Shown here in pieces: positions 11,868-21,816 of a stretch of 64,000 bases of DNA (positions are counted from its first letter, which is position 1; every line of letters starts with the position of its first letter). The position numbers and the translations under genes are program-made. The notes under the pieces were generated by a model. It worked only from the letters and a program-made list of their open reading frames with translations. It was not told the origin of the DNA and searched no databases. This DNA comes from Codonopsis lanceolata. Lineage: Eukaryota > Streptophyta > Magnoliopsida > Asterales > Campanulaceae. The stretch covers positions 73,011,990 through 73,075,989 of the forward strand of contig CM028384.1 in assembly GCA_013146195.2 (NCBI GenBank). The letters are read 5' to 3'.

Positions 11868-12694
11868 CTAAGAAGGAATTGCCGGATCATTTAAGAAAGC
11901 ACACATTTTTTGTCCATAAAATCCACCACTCATGTAGTATTTTAAAGTTTGACCATTAAACCCAAACACTTCATTGGTGGAATTTTCTTTATACGATAGC
12001 AATCTAATAGATTTGGAGAAAAGAAATATCACACCTAAATCCTGCAATGTAATCCCGATTAGAATTTCTACCATTTTTTCTATCAACCCCACATTGTTCA
12101 TGCATCTCTAAAATAGGTTCATGATTCTTTTCAAGAAAATAAGAAGAAGGTGTCTCTATCTCTACATAAGTGTTTAGCGGAGAATCAATTGGAGAGTAAA
12201 TTTTAATTTCAATCTCCGAAATTTCTTCGGTTTCTTGTGAACAATGAGGCGGGTCAATTTGTGGAAAATCTTGAGATTTTATACTTTGCTCTTCTTTTTC
12301 AATTGGCTCATCTACTACTTCAAATTATTTTCCTCAATGAGCTCTTCTATCTCAATGACTTCTATCTTTTCTTCATCCAAAGGTGTTAGATCATTTTCTT
12401 GATGCCAATTCTTCAACTCGTTTATCTCTTCTTGGACATATGCTGCCACTGTAGACACTTGCTCTATCATTTTATTTAATTCATCAAATTGTTCTCTAAT
12501 TTCTTTTTTGAAGGACGAATAAGAAGGAGACGACTCATTATAATTATTATTTGAAGGAAAGGAGGATTGATTGTAATAATAAGGTGGCTCGTTATAGTAG
12601 ACGAATAAAAATAATTATGCAAAGAAAAAGATGATTGATTATAATATTCTCGTTTATATTCATTTATGGTTCTCATAGGTGCAAAAATTTTCAT
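11868..12694 (-). pseudogene. LARD coding remnant: acidic/Tyr-rich segment joined to gypsy pol tail
   Basis: On the minus strand, several frames in succession look coding. From 12694 there is a Tyr/Asn-rich stretch (INEYKREYYNQSS, then NEPPYYYNQSS). After a frame change comes a Glu-rich, coiled-coil-like stretch (FDELNKMIEQ, QEEINELKN, EVIEIEELIEE). After further frame changes it ends with EVFGFNGQTLKYYMSGG before a stop at 11868. The FxFNGQxLKxY pattern resembles the extreme C-terminus of gypsy integrase polyproteins, which suggests that the LARD arose from a gypsy element by internal deletion. The N-terminal part is not a gag I recognise. Confidence 0.55.
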
Positions 12695-12828
12695 ATTCCA
12701 TTGATAATTATTACACGCCTTTTTTTAATTTTAATTTTTAAATTTCAGATAATAATTTAAAAAAATAAATGATTTTTTTAAAGAAAAATAAAAAAAGAAT
12801 AGCTAAATTAACTAAATCAAAACAAAAA

Positions 12829-12846
12829 TCCCCGGCAACAGTGCCA
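12829..12846 (-). other. LARD primer-binding site, tRNA-Asp type
   Basis: On minus this reads TGGCACTGTTGCCGGGGA, matching the complement of the 3' end of plant tRNA-Asp (TGGCGCCGTTGCCGGGGA) at 16 of 18 positions. Both mismatches are transitions at former CpG sites, as expected from decay of methylated cytosines. It lies 6 bases from the right LTR and sets the element's direction. Confidence 0.8.
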
Positions 12847-12852
12847 AAAACT

Positions 12853-13303
12853 TGACGTGTTATAATTTACCTTGTAAGTGCACGAGTCAACTGGAGTATA
12901 GTTGTGCGGAAGCAATGGTCAAACCACAGAGATTTGAGTTTTGATTAAAGTAAATTCAACTAATCTTAACAAAATAAAGCAATTAATAAATAAAGGGGGG
13001 TTTGGCTTTATTAAAATAAACTAATTTAACAAAGCATATAAATATGAGATAAGTCAAAGTTTGTAAGAACGCCTAGGAATTAAGACTCACTTGTATATCC
13101 ATCTTATGTTCGTTTATCTTATGTATCAATCAATTACAGGTTCGTTCACTAGTATAAAGGATTCAGACTTACGGAGCGAGATTTGGAACCCTTAGTACTC
13201 CGCCTTAACTGTGCTTTCTTGGTCCGTCCACATAGTAATTAAGAGTTCATTAAGCACTCTAAGAACTAAAGTAATTAAGAGTTCAATCAGTCCTCTTAAA
13301 AAC
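12853..13303 (-). repeat. LARD 5' LTR, first part
   Basis: This is the first 451 bases (plus-strand order) of the right LTR. The copia element interrupts it at the AAAAC target site, and it resumes at 18541. Confidence 0.85.
13299..13303. repeat. Target-site duplication of copia, left copy
   Basis: AAAAC here is repeated at 18536-18540, right after the copia 3' LTR. The uninterrupted LARD LTR (about 6675-6680) has a single copy, which confirms insertion at this point. Confidence 0.9.
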
Positions 13304-13610
13304 TGTTAAAGCTGCCAAAGTGTTTCAAGAAGTAAATGAAGACAATTCTGTCAGTTAGTTAGTTAAAGGGGTTGTATGTATATCATCTATTCTGCCTGTA
13401 TTAGTTTCAGGGGTGTCGTGTGTCATTTTCATATAGTTTGGCAGTTGTTCTGTTTGTAGTTGGTTAGTCAGTTTATTTGAGTCTTGTATATATATTCCAG
13501 CCAATGTATGGAAATAATTCAATTCATTCAATACAAATAAAATTCCCTTCTTCCAATATTTGATCTCTTCCGCATTGTCAATGAATTACTATGAAGTCTA
13601 AATTCTAACA
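13304..13610 (+). repeat. Copia 5' LTR
   Basis: This 307-bp LTR starts TGTTAAAGCTGCC and ends ATTCTAACA. A TATATATATTCC promoter-like stretch lies near 13490-13500. It differs from the 3' LTR at three transitions (near 13393, 13532 and 13557). Confidence 0.97.
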
Positions 13611-13623
13611 TGGTATCAGAGCT
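13611..13623 (+). other. Copia primer-binding site, tRNA-iMet type
   Basis: TGGTATCAGAGCT directly follows the 5' LTR and complements the 3' end of initiator tRNA-Met, the standard primer for plant copia elements. Confidence 0.95.
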
Positions 13624-13774
13624 AATGTGCTCCTTTACATTCATCTTCATTGAAGCCTCTCAATCATCCCCCTTTGATCCAGAAGTCTGTGCTCATCCTT
13701 TCTTCTTCAGGTTCTGTTCTTGATCTCTTATCTGCATTCAATTTTCTTCATACATTTTCTTCTTTCATCGCATC

Positions 13775-14705
13775 ATGACAGAATCAAACCCTACTGTCAA
13801 AGATCTGTCCAAGAATACTCAAGAATCTAGTAACCAAGCAAATGAATTCTATGATTTCTCGGAAACCACCTTTCAACTACCCCCCAGTCATCCCCTATAT
13901 CTTCATCCTCATGACCATCCTGGCATGAATTTGGTTTCTGAACTTCTCAATGACAATAATTTTACCCAGTGGAAATTAGCCATTTCAATTGCTCTTTCTG
14001 CCAAGAACAAACTTGGCATGATCAATGGGACCTTTAAGAAGCCTTTACCTGAATCAAAATATATGAATGCAGGGCTAGATGCAATTCAATGGTAATCTCT
14101 GGCTTCTCAGTGCATTGTGCCCTCCGGCAGTATTGTTTACTTACCTTCTTCCTGTGAAATGTGGGAAGACCTCTTGGCCAGATATTCACAAAGTGATACT
14201 CCCAAATTGTATCAGATTAGGAAGACCATAGCACTTTGCACCCAAGGCACTCTTTCAATCAATGCATATTTCACTAAATTTCGTGGCCTATGGGATGAAC
14301 TTCAAAACCTTCTTCCCATTCCTAACTGTATATGTGACTGCACATGTGGAGCCTCCAAGATCCGGGAAGATTATGATCATGCATACAAGATTACTCGGCT
14401 TTGATGGGATTGTCGGACTCTACAGGATGTCGAGGCCAAATTTCGAGAATGACTTTACCTTCATTAGCTAAAATTGTTTCCATGCTCATTCAAGAAGAAG
14501 GTCAAAGGCAATGTGGTATACTTCCTAATCAACAAGATCCCCTACTATTCTTTTTGGAAGATCAAACAACAACAAATGGGGGAAATAGACTCGAAGATAA
14601 GGCTGGACAAAATTTCGCGAAATGGAAACAGTCAGAGGGAAGCTATTCTGTGATCATTGCCATGGGGATTCTCATGTCAAAGAAAAATGTTTCTTTCTCA
14701 TAGGA
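13775..14705 (+). pseudogene. Copia gag (broken)
   Basis: This is the capsid-type polyprotein start. It has HPLYLHPHDHPGMNLV, then FTQWKLAISIALSAKNKLG, the N-terminal signature of plant copia gag (Retrotran_gag_3 type). A TAA at 14093-14095 interrupts it after residue 106, and the same frame reopens with CEMWEDLLARYSQSD. A frameshift follows near 14400. A CCHC zinc knuckle, C-x2-C-x4-H-x4-C, is intact at 14649-14690 in a third frame. The product would package element RNA, but it cannot be made whole from this copy. Confidence 0.9.
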
Positions 14706-15440
14706 TTCCCATAATGGCATCCCCTATATGGCACTAAGCCTGATCCTTCAAAAATGCCAAAGAACAGAAACAAAGCTAAGACCAAGAGCACTTCCAATCT
14801 GTTTCTCTCAAGGACAACATCAACAACTATGGGCAATTTACAAAAGATCGGGTTGCTCAACTTCTTTCCATGATCAACCCCAAAGTGAATGTGGTGAGAT
14901 TGATTCACCTCGATAATGCCGCAGTGTGTATGGCGTGTACTTCTAAACTCACTCTTAAGCGTGTTAATATCCCTTATGCATCTCAATATAAATCAAAAAC
15001 TCAAGATCGGATCATTGACACCGAGCATCGATCATATAACAAATTCCTTTCTTACTCTCATTGATCCCGTCTCTATTCGATCTTACATACATTTGCCAAA
15101 TGGAAAATTCTCAAAATTACTCACAAAGGGAGTGTTAAACTTACAAATGAATTAATTTTACACAATGTTTTCTCGTGTTCCGAATTTCATTTTAATCTCA
15201 CATGCTGAAGTAAACTAGCTCTCAGACTAAACCAACCTTATTTTTTACGCCAATAATTGTGTTATCCAGGGACCTGCCGAAAACATTCAAGGTGATTGGT
15301 AAACTCATTGAAGGGCTTTATAAATTCCGGGCTTGCCATCACAAAGAAGATACCAACCGAAAACCTATTCAACGATCACTCTTCTTTCAATATAAATAAA
15401 AATGTTTCTCTTCATGTTGAAAATAGTGATTTCCATTATA
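14706..15440 (+). pseudogene. Copia protease region, degraded
   Basis: This lies between the zinc knuckle and the pre-integrase domain, where copia elements encode the aspartic protease. Only scattered similarity remains (LDNAAVCMAC near 14910-14940, in the place of the usual D-T/S-G active site). No intact catalytic triplet is visible. The call rests mainly on position. Confidence 0.45.
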
Positions 15441-16255
15441 GTTCTTCTTCATTGATCCTTTGTATACGTGGCATAAAAGACTTGGTCATCTTCCTTTAAA
15501 TGCTATGAAAAATATAGATTCTCTAAGCTCCTTAAAGTTCAAAAATTACAAACACTTTGATTGTGATATACGTCATCTAGCTAGACAAACTAGACAACAA
15601 TTCAACCTAAGTAACTCTCACAAGACTTTGCTTTTGATCTCCTACATTGTGATGTGTGGGGGCCATATAGACATTATACTCATGATGGATTCAATTCCTT
15701 TCTTACTATTGTGGATGACCATACTAGGGCAACTTGGACTATTCTTCTTAAGTCCAAAGCGATGTTTGCCATCTAATACGAACTTCATCACTATGGTTAA
15801 AACTCAATTTAATAGAAGCATTAAGGAAATCGAGTCCGATAATGGGATGAATTCTTTAACTCTTGTATGAATTCCTCCTTGATTCCTTAGGCATTATACA
15901 TCAAAGTTCTTGTCTTTGAAACACCACAATGTAATGGGAGAGTAGAAAGAAAGCCGAGACATTTAATGGAATTAGCTAGAGCCCTTAAATTCCAATCCAA
16001 TCTCCCTATTCATTTTGGGGGATTGTGCGCTCACCGCCACCTACCTCATTAAGACTCCCAAATTACGTCTTGAAACTCAAATCCCCATTTGAAGTTTTGT
16101 ATGGTACAAAACCAAAATATGACCACATTAAAACCTTTGGTTGTTTGTGCTATGCCTCAACTCTTACCATTAATAGGGATAAATTTATGCCGGTGGCTCA
16201 AAAGTGTGTTTTTCTTGGTTATGCCTTTACCAAAAGGCCTATAAATGCCTTAATT
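15441..16255 (+). pseudogene. Copia integrase (broken)
   Basis: The pre-integrase domain is clear (WHKRLGHLPLNAMKN from 15469). In the following zinc motif the second Cys is Arg (CDIRHLA). The catalytic core has the first Asp in HCDVWGPY (15648-15668) and the second in SDNG near 15836. The glutamate region follows with LMELARALKFQSNLP and FGCLCYAS near 16130-16155. At least three frame changes separate these motifs. Confidence 0.9.
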
Positions 16256-16699
16256 TAACCACTAAAAGAACTTTCTTCGAGGATGTAAGCTTACGTGAAG
16301 AAGTTTTCCCTTTAAAGTCAATAACCAAAATGAATCTATCAATAAAAGCATGTTCCCTACATTTGACACTCCCAATCCTCACGATAATGAGGAAGATCAT
16401 CTTCCCATTCCCACTAAAAATACTCATACAGCACAACCTTAATAATGATCCTATTAACAATACCACTACATCTCAACCCAAAATTATTATCCCTACAAGT
16501 AGACACGAAGAAAGCAGATCTATTCCTCGCAAAGTTTAGGGACTACACCGATCTTCCTTCACAACTTCAAACTAGGTCATACTACTTCCAATGCTACCCT
16601 TCTTTACCCTTTTAGCAACTATCGTAACTACAGCCAAACATCTTCAGAATATATGAAATACTCTTGTAACATATCAAAAGTCTCTGAGCCCCAAACTTA

Positions 16700-17790
16700 T
16701 GAGAAGGCTGCTAAAGATCCTTTATGGTGTAAAGCCATGGAAGAAGAACTAAAGGCTCACGGAAGCTAATAAAACCACGGACATTAGAACACCTTCCACG
16801 AAAAGAAACATAAAGTTGGATCAAAATGGATCTTTAGAATCAAGTACAAACCTGATGGGAGTGTTGATAAATACAAAGCAAGATTAGTTGCTAAAGGATT
16901 TACACAAGTTGAAGGTAATGACTATTTTGAAACCTTTGCTCCAGTAGCAAAGATGACATCTGTCAGAATATTTATATCTATTGCAGCCTCAAAGAAATGG
17001 GACATCACACATATGGATGTATCAAATGCATTCTTACATGGAGATCTGAATGAGGAGATTTATATGGATCCACCCCCTGGATATAAGCATAACTGTCAAA
17101 GAACAAAGGGCCTGTGTGCACCGCAAATCTCTATGGCCTCAAGCAGGCCCCAAGACAATGGTTTGAAAAGTTCTCTTCCACTCTTACTGATTTTGGTTTT
17201 TCTCAATCACCTAATGATCATACTTTATTCACTATGAGATCCAATGAGAACTTTGTTGCTATACTTGTCTATGTTGATGATCTTTTAATTTCAGGAAACA
17301 ATAAGGATCTCATTGCCAAAGTTAAAGATCACATTTATTCTAAGTTTCCTGTAAAAGATTTGGGCAACCTTAGATACTTTCTTGGACTTGAAGTTGCAAA
17401 GAATTCAACTGGTCTGTGTCTTCATCAAAGGAAGTATACAGTAGACATCATAAAAGATTGTGGCCTCCTTAATGCTAAGCCCAAACTTACTCCTATTGAA
17501 ACTCATCACAACCTTGCAACTAATCCTGGAATTCCTTTAAAAGATCCCTTGCCTTACAGAAGACTGATAGGCAGGCTTATTTACCTAACCATTTCTAGAC
17601 CAGATATAGCTTATGGTGTGCACATTCTAAGCCAATTTATGGCTAAACCTACAACAGAACATTGGAAAGCTGGATTGAGACTTGTCAAATATCTCAAAAA
17701 CAGTCCAGGGCAAGGCCTGTTCTTTCCTGCTAATTCTCCTTTAAACCTTTCAAACTTATTGGATTCAGACGGGCATCTTGCCCAATTACC
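16700..17790 (+). pseudogene. Copia reverse transcriptase (broken)
   Basis: RT_copia_type motifs in order: KPDGSVDKYKARLVAKGFTQ and FAPVAKMTSVR (about 16850-16970), MDVSNAFLHGDL (17010-17050), NLYGLKQAPRQWFEKF (17125-17170), the catalytic YVDDLL (from 17270) and FPVKDLGNLRYFLG (17345-17385). One frameshift falls near 17100. From 17114 to 17794 a 226-codon frame is continuous. YVDD is the active-site motif of this class. Confidence 0.93.
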
Positions 17791-18180
17791 GTAAGATCCT
17801 CGACGATTCGTGTTTCTTGGAAACTCTCTCATTTCATGGAAAAGCAAGAAGCAAAGCACTGTAAGCGATCTTCATCCAAGCGAATACGTGAGTATGGCAA
17901 ATACATGCTGTGAGCTAACTTGGATCACTGCAATACTCAGAGATTTTAATGTCTCAAGTTCTGATCTTATTCCTCTCTTCTGTGATAATAAATCTGCCAT
18001 TTATATAGCTGCCAATCCAGTTTATCATGAAAGAACAAAACATATAGAAATTGACTGTCATATTGTAAGGAACATGGTATAGAAGAACCTTATCAATACT
18101 AGATATATACCTACACATCTTCAAGTTGCTGATATCTTCACTAAAGCATTGCCAAGTGCCAAGTTTTCTGATTTGCTGAG
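17791..18180 (+). pseudogene. Copia RNase H (broken)
   Basis: The C-terminal RNase H domain has SDLHPSEYVSMANTCCELTW, then FCDNKSAIYIAANPVYHERT and KHIEIDCHIVR. A stop at 17792-17794 and a frame change separate it from the RT. The DNKSA and HERTKHIEID motifs are standard for plant copia elements. Confidence 0.9.
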
Positions 18181-18217
18181 CAAGTTGCAAGTTAAGAATC
18201 TTTTCTCCACTTTTAAC

Positions 18218-18228
18218 TTGAGTGGGGG
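18218..18228 (+). other. Copia polypurine tract
   Basis: TTGAGTGGGGG directly precedes the 3' LTR and is the plus-strand priming site typical of plant copia elements. Confidence 0.9.
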
Positions 18229-18535
18229 TGTTAAAGCTGCCAAAGTGTTTCAAGAAGTAAATGAAGACAATTCTGTCAGTTAGTTAGTTAAAGGGGTTGT
18301 ATGTATATCATCTATTTTGCCTGTATTAGTTTCAGGGGTGTCGTGTGTCATTTTCATATAGTTTGGCAGTTGTTCTGTTTGTAGTTGGTTAGTCAGTTTA
18401 TTTGAGTCTTGTATATATATTCCAGCCAATGTATGGAAATAATTCAATTCATTCAACACAAATAAAATTCCCTTCTTCCAGTATTTGATCTCTTCCGCAT
18501 TGTCAATGAATTACTATGAAGTCTAAATTCTAACA
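18229..18535 (+). repeat. Copia 3' LTR
   Basis: This 307-bp copy is identical to the 5' LTR except for three transitions. It is followed by the AAAAC target duplication at 18536-18540. Confidence 0.97.
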
Positions 18536-18540
18536 AAAAC

Positions 18541-19273
18541 ATACGTGAACCTAGATCTAACCTTAGTCCGATAAGAAAATCAGAAAGATCTATTTATCAT
18601 TTTAGGTTGGCCAATATATAACTCACGCACGATCATGCGGTTTATTATATCCAAGAGCCTACAAATTCACTAACGTAGTCATTATGCGATAGTTACAATG
18701 TAGACCAAAGATAATATAAATTGATAAACAATAATTAATTGAATAGAAATTAATAATTAGAACAAAAGAATTAAATACATGTTACCTCAAATTCCTAGAT
18801 TATGATATTAGTTCCTCATAATTAAAAGTACAAAACCTTGAATCATTCTTAGAGAATCTTTCTTCATAGATGAAGAAAAATGATACAGAACCTCTCTCAT
18901 TTTTTCTGACCTAAAAGGGGTCTATTTATACTTAATAATTGTACAATAACCAGGGTAAATGAGATACAAAACAATAAAGCCCTAAAAGAGACTAAAGTGA
19001 GTCGCATGTTTCTTCCTTACAAAAGTGGGGTGGCTGATTTCTTTTGATAAAAGCTGATTTTCAGCTTTTAAACTCCAAGATTCAAAAATTTGCACTTTGG
19101 TCCCTGAAGTTCTTTAATTCAGTATAAAGTGTCTATATTTTGCACAAATCTTCCCCAAATCCCTGAAACTATAAAACAACACTAAAACAAATATTAGACA
19201 ACAAAAACCTCGAGATATAACAACATTTAAGCTAGAATAATACTCAATAAATGAGTATAAAGCTCATTCATCA
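18541..19273 (-). repeat. LARD 5' LTR, second part
   Basis: Continuation of the right LARD LTR after the copia element, beginning ATACGTGAACCTAGATC and ending ATTCATCA. AATGC (19274-19278) follows as the target duplication. Confidence 0.85.
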
Positions 19274-19278
19274 AATGC

Positions 19279-20976
19279 TAAATCATCCCCGATTGCGTTA
19301 ATCTTAGGGGGCTGTTCACTATGTTTGGTAATGTGTGTGGCTTTTCGATGACCTTGTCGTCGATGAGATCTTGGATGGCAGCCCTAAACGAGTAGCATTT
19401 ATCGGTGAGATGACCACTTAAGTTATTCACAATATTAGGAATGTTTCCATGTGTTAGGTAATGGGTTTGGAAGTCATTAGTTTTCCATTAGTTTTAGGAC
19501 CCCTTGTGTTTTCAGACCCTGCAGTACCAGTGACATTGGAGCATGCAACTCGTCATAATGTATGGTGTTTCCTTTAAATGACCTTCTGGAGTTTCCATTG
19601 TTCTCATTGTTTCCTCCAACGATATTCATAATCTTATATGTCCCATATGACCATGGCATACTACCATAAGTTTGGCTAGCAAAGTTAATTGGTGGTGTAA
19701 CTACGACGACATTAATTGCAGTCCCTGATGATGTCGCTTTTCCTTTAGAATAACGGAACGAGCTTTGGGGCGTATCGTTTTTCAGATGCCCTGTGGGAAT
19801 GTCTTCGTCGATGTGTATTCCTACTTCGACAATAAAACTGAAGTTGCCATAGGGAAGGTACCTCATACGTTCTAGGTAGATTGGTTAGAGGGTTTTTATA
19901 AACATTCTTGTTGACTCGGCTGGATCTGGCTTGTCCAAGGTTTGGGCCATTTTCTTTTTCCACATGGCTGTAAAGTCAGCGCATGTTTCTTTCTCCCTCT
20001 GGGTGTATGACTTGAGTTCTCTTTTGTTTTCAGAGCTGCTATTGTATTTATATCTCTTTTGAAATTCCCGGTTATCTGATCCCAAGGTCCCATGGAAATA
20101 TTATTTGCCAGCATTAATTATTATTTTGCTGCTCCTATCAAGTCAAATGAAAGTTAGAGGCCATATCTTCAAAGCTAGCTCCTTTTGTTTGCATTGCAGT
20201 GGAGTAGGACTTAAGGTGAGAAATAGGGCAACTGGTTCCATCAAAATTTTATATGTCTGGCATTTTGAATTTTAGTGGTAGGATGGCCGATGGTTATAGA
20301 GTCAATGATGGCATGGAAAAATCTTATTTGCTTAGGACTTTGAGCATTATTTCTTTAAGATTCTCAATATCTATCTCGACCTTTGTGGGAAGAGGTGTAT
20401 TTGGGAGAGATTCTCTTTACGACACTATCTGGACCTTTGTGGGAAGAGGTGTATGTTTGAGGAGGTGCTATTTTGGAAGCTGGTAAACAGGTGCAGGATC
20501 GACATGTGGGCTATTTTGTAGTGGGTTGGTTGTGGAGAAAAAAAGGTTTCTCTGATACTGTTGTGGGGTATTAGTGTTTTAAGGAGTGTAGCTAGTGTTT
20601 GGGATGTTGGTATTTGGAAGAGGGTTAACATACTGATATGGAGGGTAAGTGTTTGGGAGGGGGAGGCTGGTGTTTTGGTCTTGAGGTGACAAGTTGGTAT
20701 TCTGAGCTTGAGGGTTAAATAAATTGGTATTTGGAAGAGAGTTAGTGCATGGGTATGTGGAGTTGGTATTTGGTGTATGATGGTTGGTGTTTAGGGGAAT
20801 AGTTGATGTTGTTGCCTCATGGGGTCCCACAGAGGAAGGAGTATTTTCTGGGTTTCATAGGCGGTCGACTTGTGCATTTAAATTTTGTTCCATCCATTGT
20901 TACATGGCAGGGGTAAGCACATAACCGGGAGCCCATGTGTCTATATCTATGAGAGTCAGTTCATTTTCAGAAGCCA
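19279..20976 (-). pseudogene. Gypsy gag (broken)
   Basis: This is gag of the outer gypsy element, starting at an ATG at 20974-20976 (MASENELTLIDIDTWAPG). It has an Asn/Pro/Thr-rich region with repeated NTN triplets (about 20830-20590), NFDGTSCPISHLKSY (about 20270-20220) and RYKYNSSSENKRELK with FTAMWKKKMAQTL (about 20060-19950). Close to the LARD junction is AIQDLIDDKV (about 19380-19350), a motif found between gag and protease in plant gypsy elements. Stops occur throughout. Gag would form the particle that packages the RNA. Confidence 0.75.
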
Positions 20977-21816
20977 TTCTACTCAAATGTGTCTCTCTGT
21001 ATTCAAACCCAAATCTGAACTATATGAAGTGACTTATGTATCTAAACCCAAATCTGTACTGTCTGAACTGACTTCTATATTCAAGTTTAACTCTCTTATC
21101 AAACGACTAAAACCGTATTTTTCCTTCCAGGTACGAGCCAGGTTTCTAGGAAAAAAGGTCAAAGAAGGTATGGCTCAAAGGCTTGTGTTGAAAGGTACAG
21201 TGTGCATTTTTATTAAATGGAAATTTTTTTTGTTTTTCTTAAAGTTGGCCAGACAAGCATGACTTTGTTTTGGCTCTCTTTATTAGGTTCTAGAACAGTG
21301 AATTCATTTTCCAGAGTATAAGACCTTCGTATTCCACCTGCCTTTCGACTTCCCAAGATCAGACAAATCCTGGGCAAAAGACCTATACTCTTTCCAGGAT
21401 TCACCATCCGAATCGTACTAATGAGATACCGTCAGATTTATTGATCAGCCCCATTGTATTTTGTTTAATCAAGAAAATATTTTCTTGTCACTGGGATTGG
21501 TCATTAACTTTGGGGTATAAAAATTGGCTAGTCGATGAAGTGTCCTAGAAAATATATATGCAATTTAACGTGGCTGATCCAGGGGTAAAGTTGACTTTGG
21601 TGTAGGGTAGCAATTCAGAATATTTCTACGTGAGTGCATGTGTGAGTCAACTAGGAAAGCTGGAAATTTTTTACAGTAATATAAAGTAGTAAAAAAATGT
21701 ATGTCTTTTGTTTGTGTGGATTTTCTCGGTTGATTAGTTTGAATCCCATGAGGGATAGAGCGATCGCACAAGACGACCATTCCATCAATAAATAGAAAAA
21801 AAGGTGGGAAAACTAT
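20977..21816 (-). other. Gypsy 5' leader
   Basis: This sequence lies upstream of gag on the minus strand, between gag and the solo LTR inserted at 21817. No gene is seen. Together with 23879-24166 and 25880-25893 it would make a leader of about 1.1 kb. Confidence 0.5.

Larger units (their letters stand above)
13304..18535 (+). mobile_element. Ty1/copia retrotransposon, structurally complete, coding region broken
   Basis: The element is 5232 bp with 307-bp LTRs that differ at only three positions, all transitions. The LTRs run TGTTA...TAACA. It has a perfect 5-bp target duplication (AAAAC), an initiator-Met-type primer site and a GAGTGGGGG polypurine tract. The domain order is gag, (degraded protease), integrase, reverse transcriptase, RNase H, which defines Ty1/copia. 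Despite the very similar LTRs, the coding region has in-frame stops and many frameshifts, so this copy cannot supply its own proteins. Confidence 0.97.
6246..19273 (-). mobile_element. LARD-type non-autonomous gypsy derivative
   Basis: This is an LTR element with no usable gag or pol, inserted between gag and pol of the outer gypsy element. LTRs are 6246-7404 and 12853-19273 (the latter split by a copia element). Both start TGA(T/C)G and end CATCA in plus-strand notation. A tRNA-Asp-type primer site beside the right LTR fixes the orientation as minus. The internal region (7405-12852, 5.4 kb) is almost entirely non-coding, apart from an acidic/Tyr-rich remnant and the tail of a gypsy polyprotein at 11868-12694. 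LARDs are mobilised in trans by related autonomous elements. The LTRs are visibly diverged with several indels, so this insertion is older than the copia element inside it. Confidence 0.85.
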
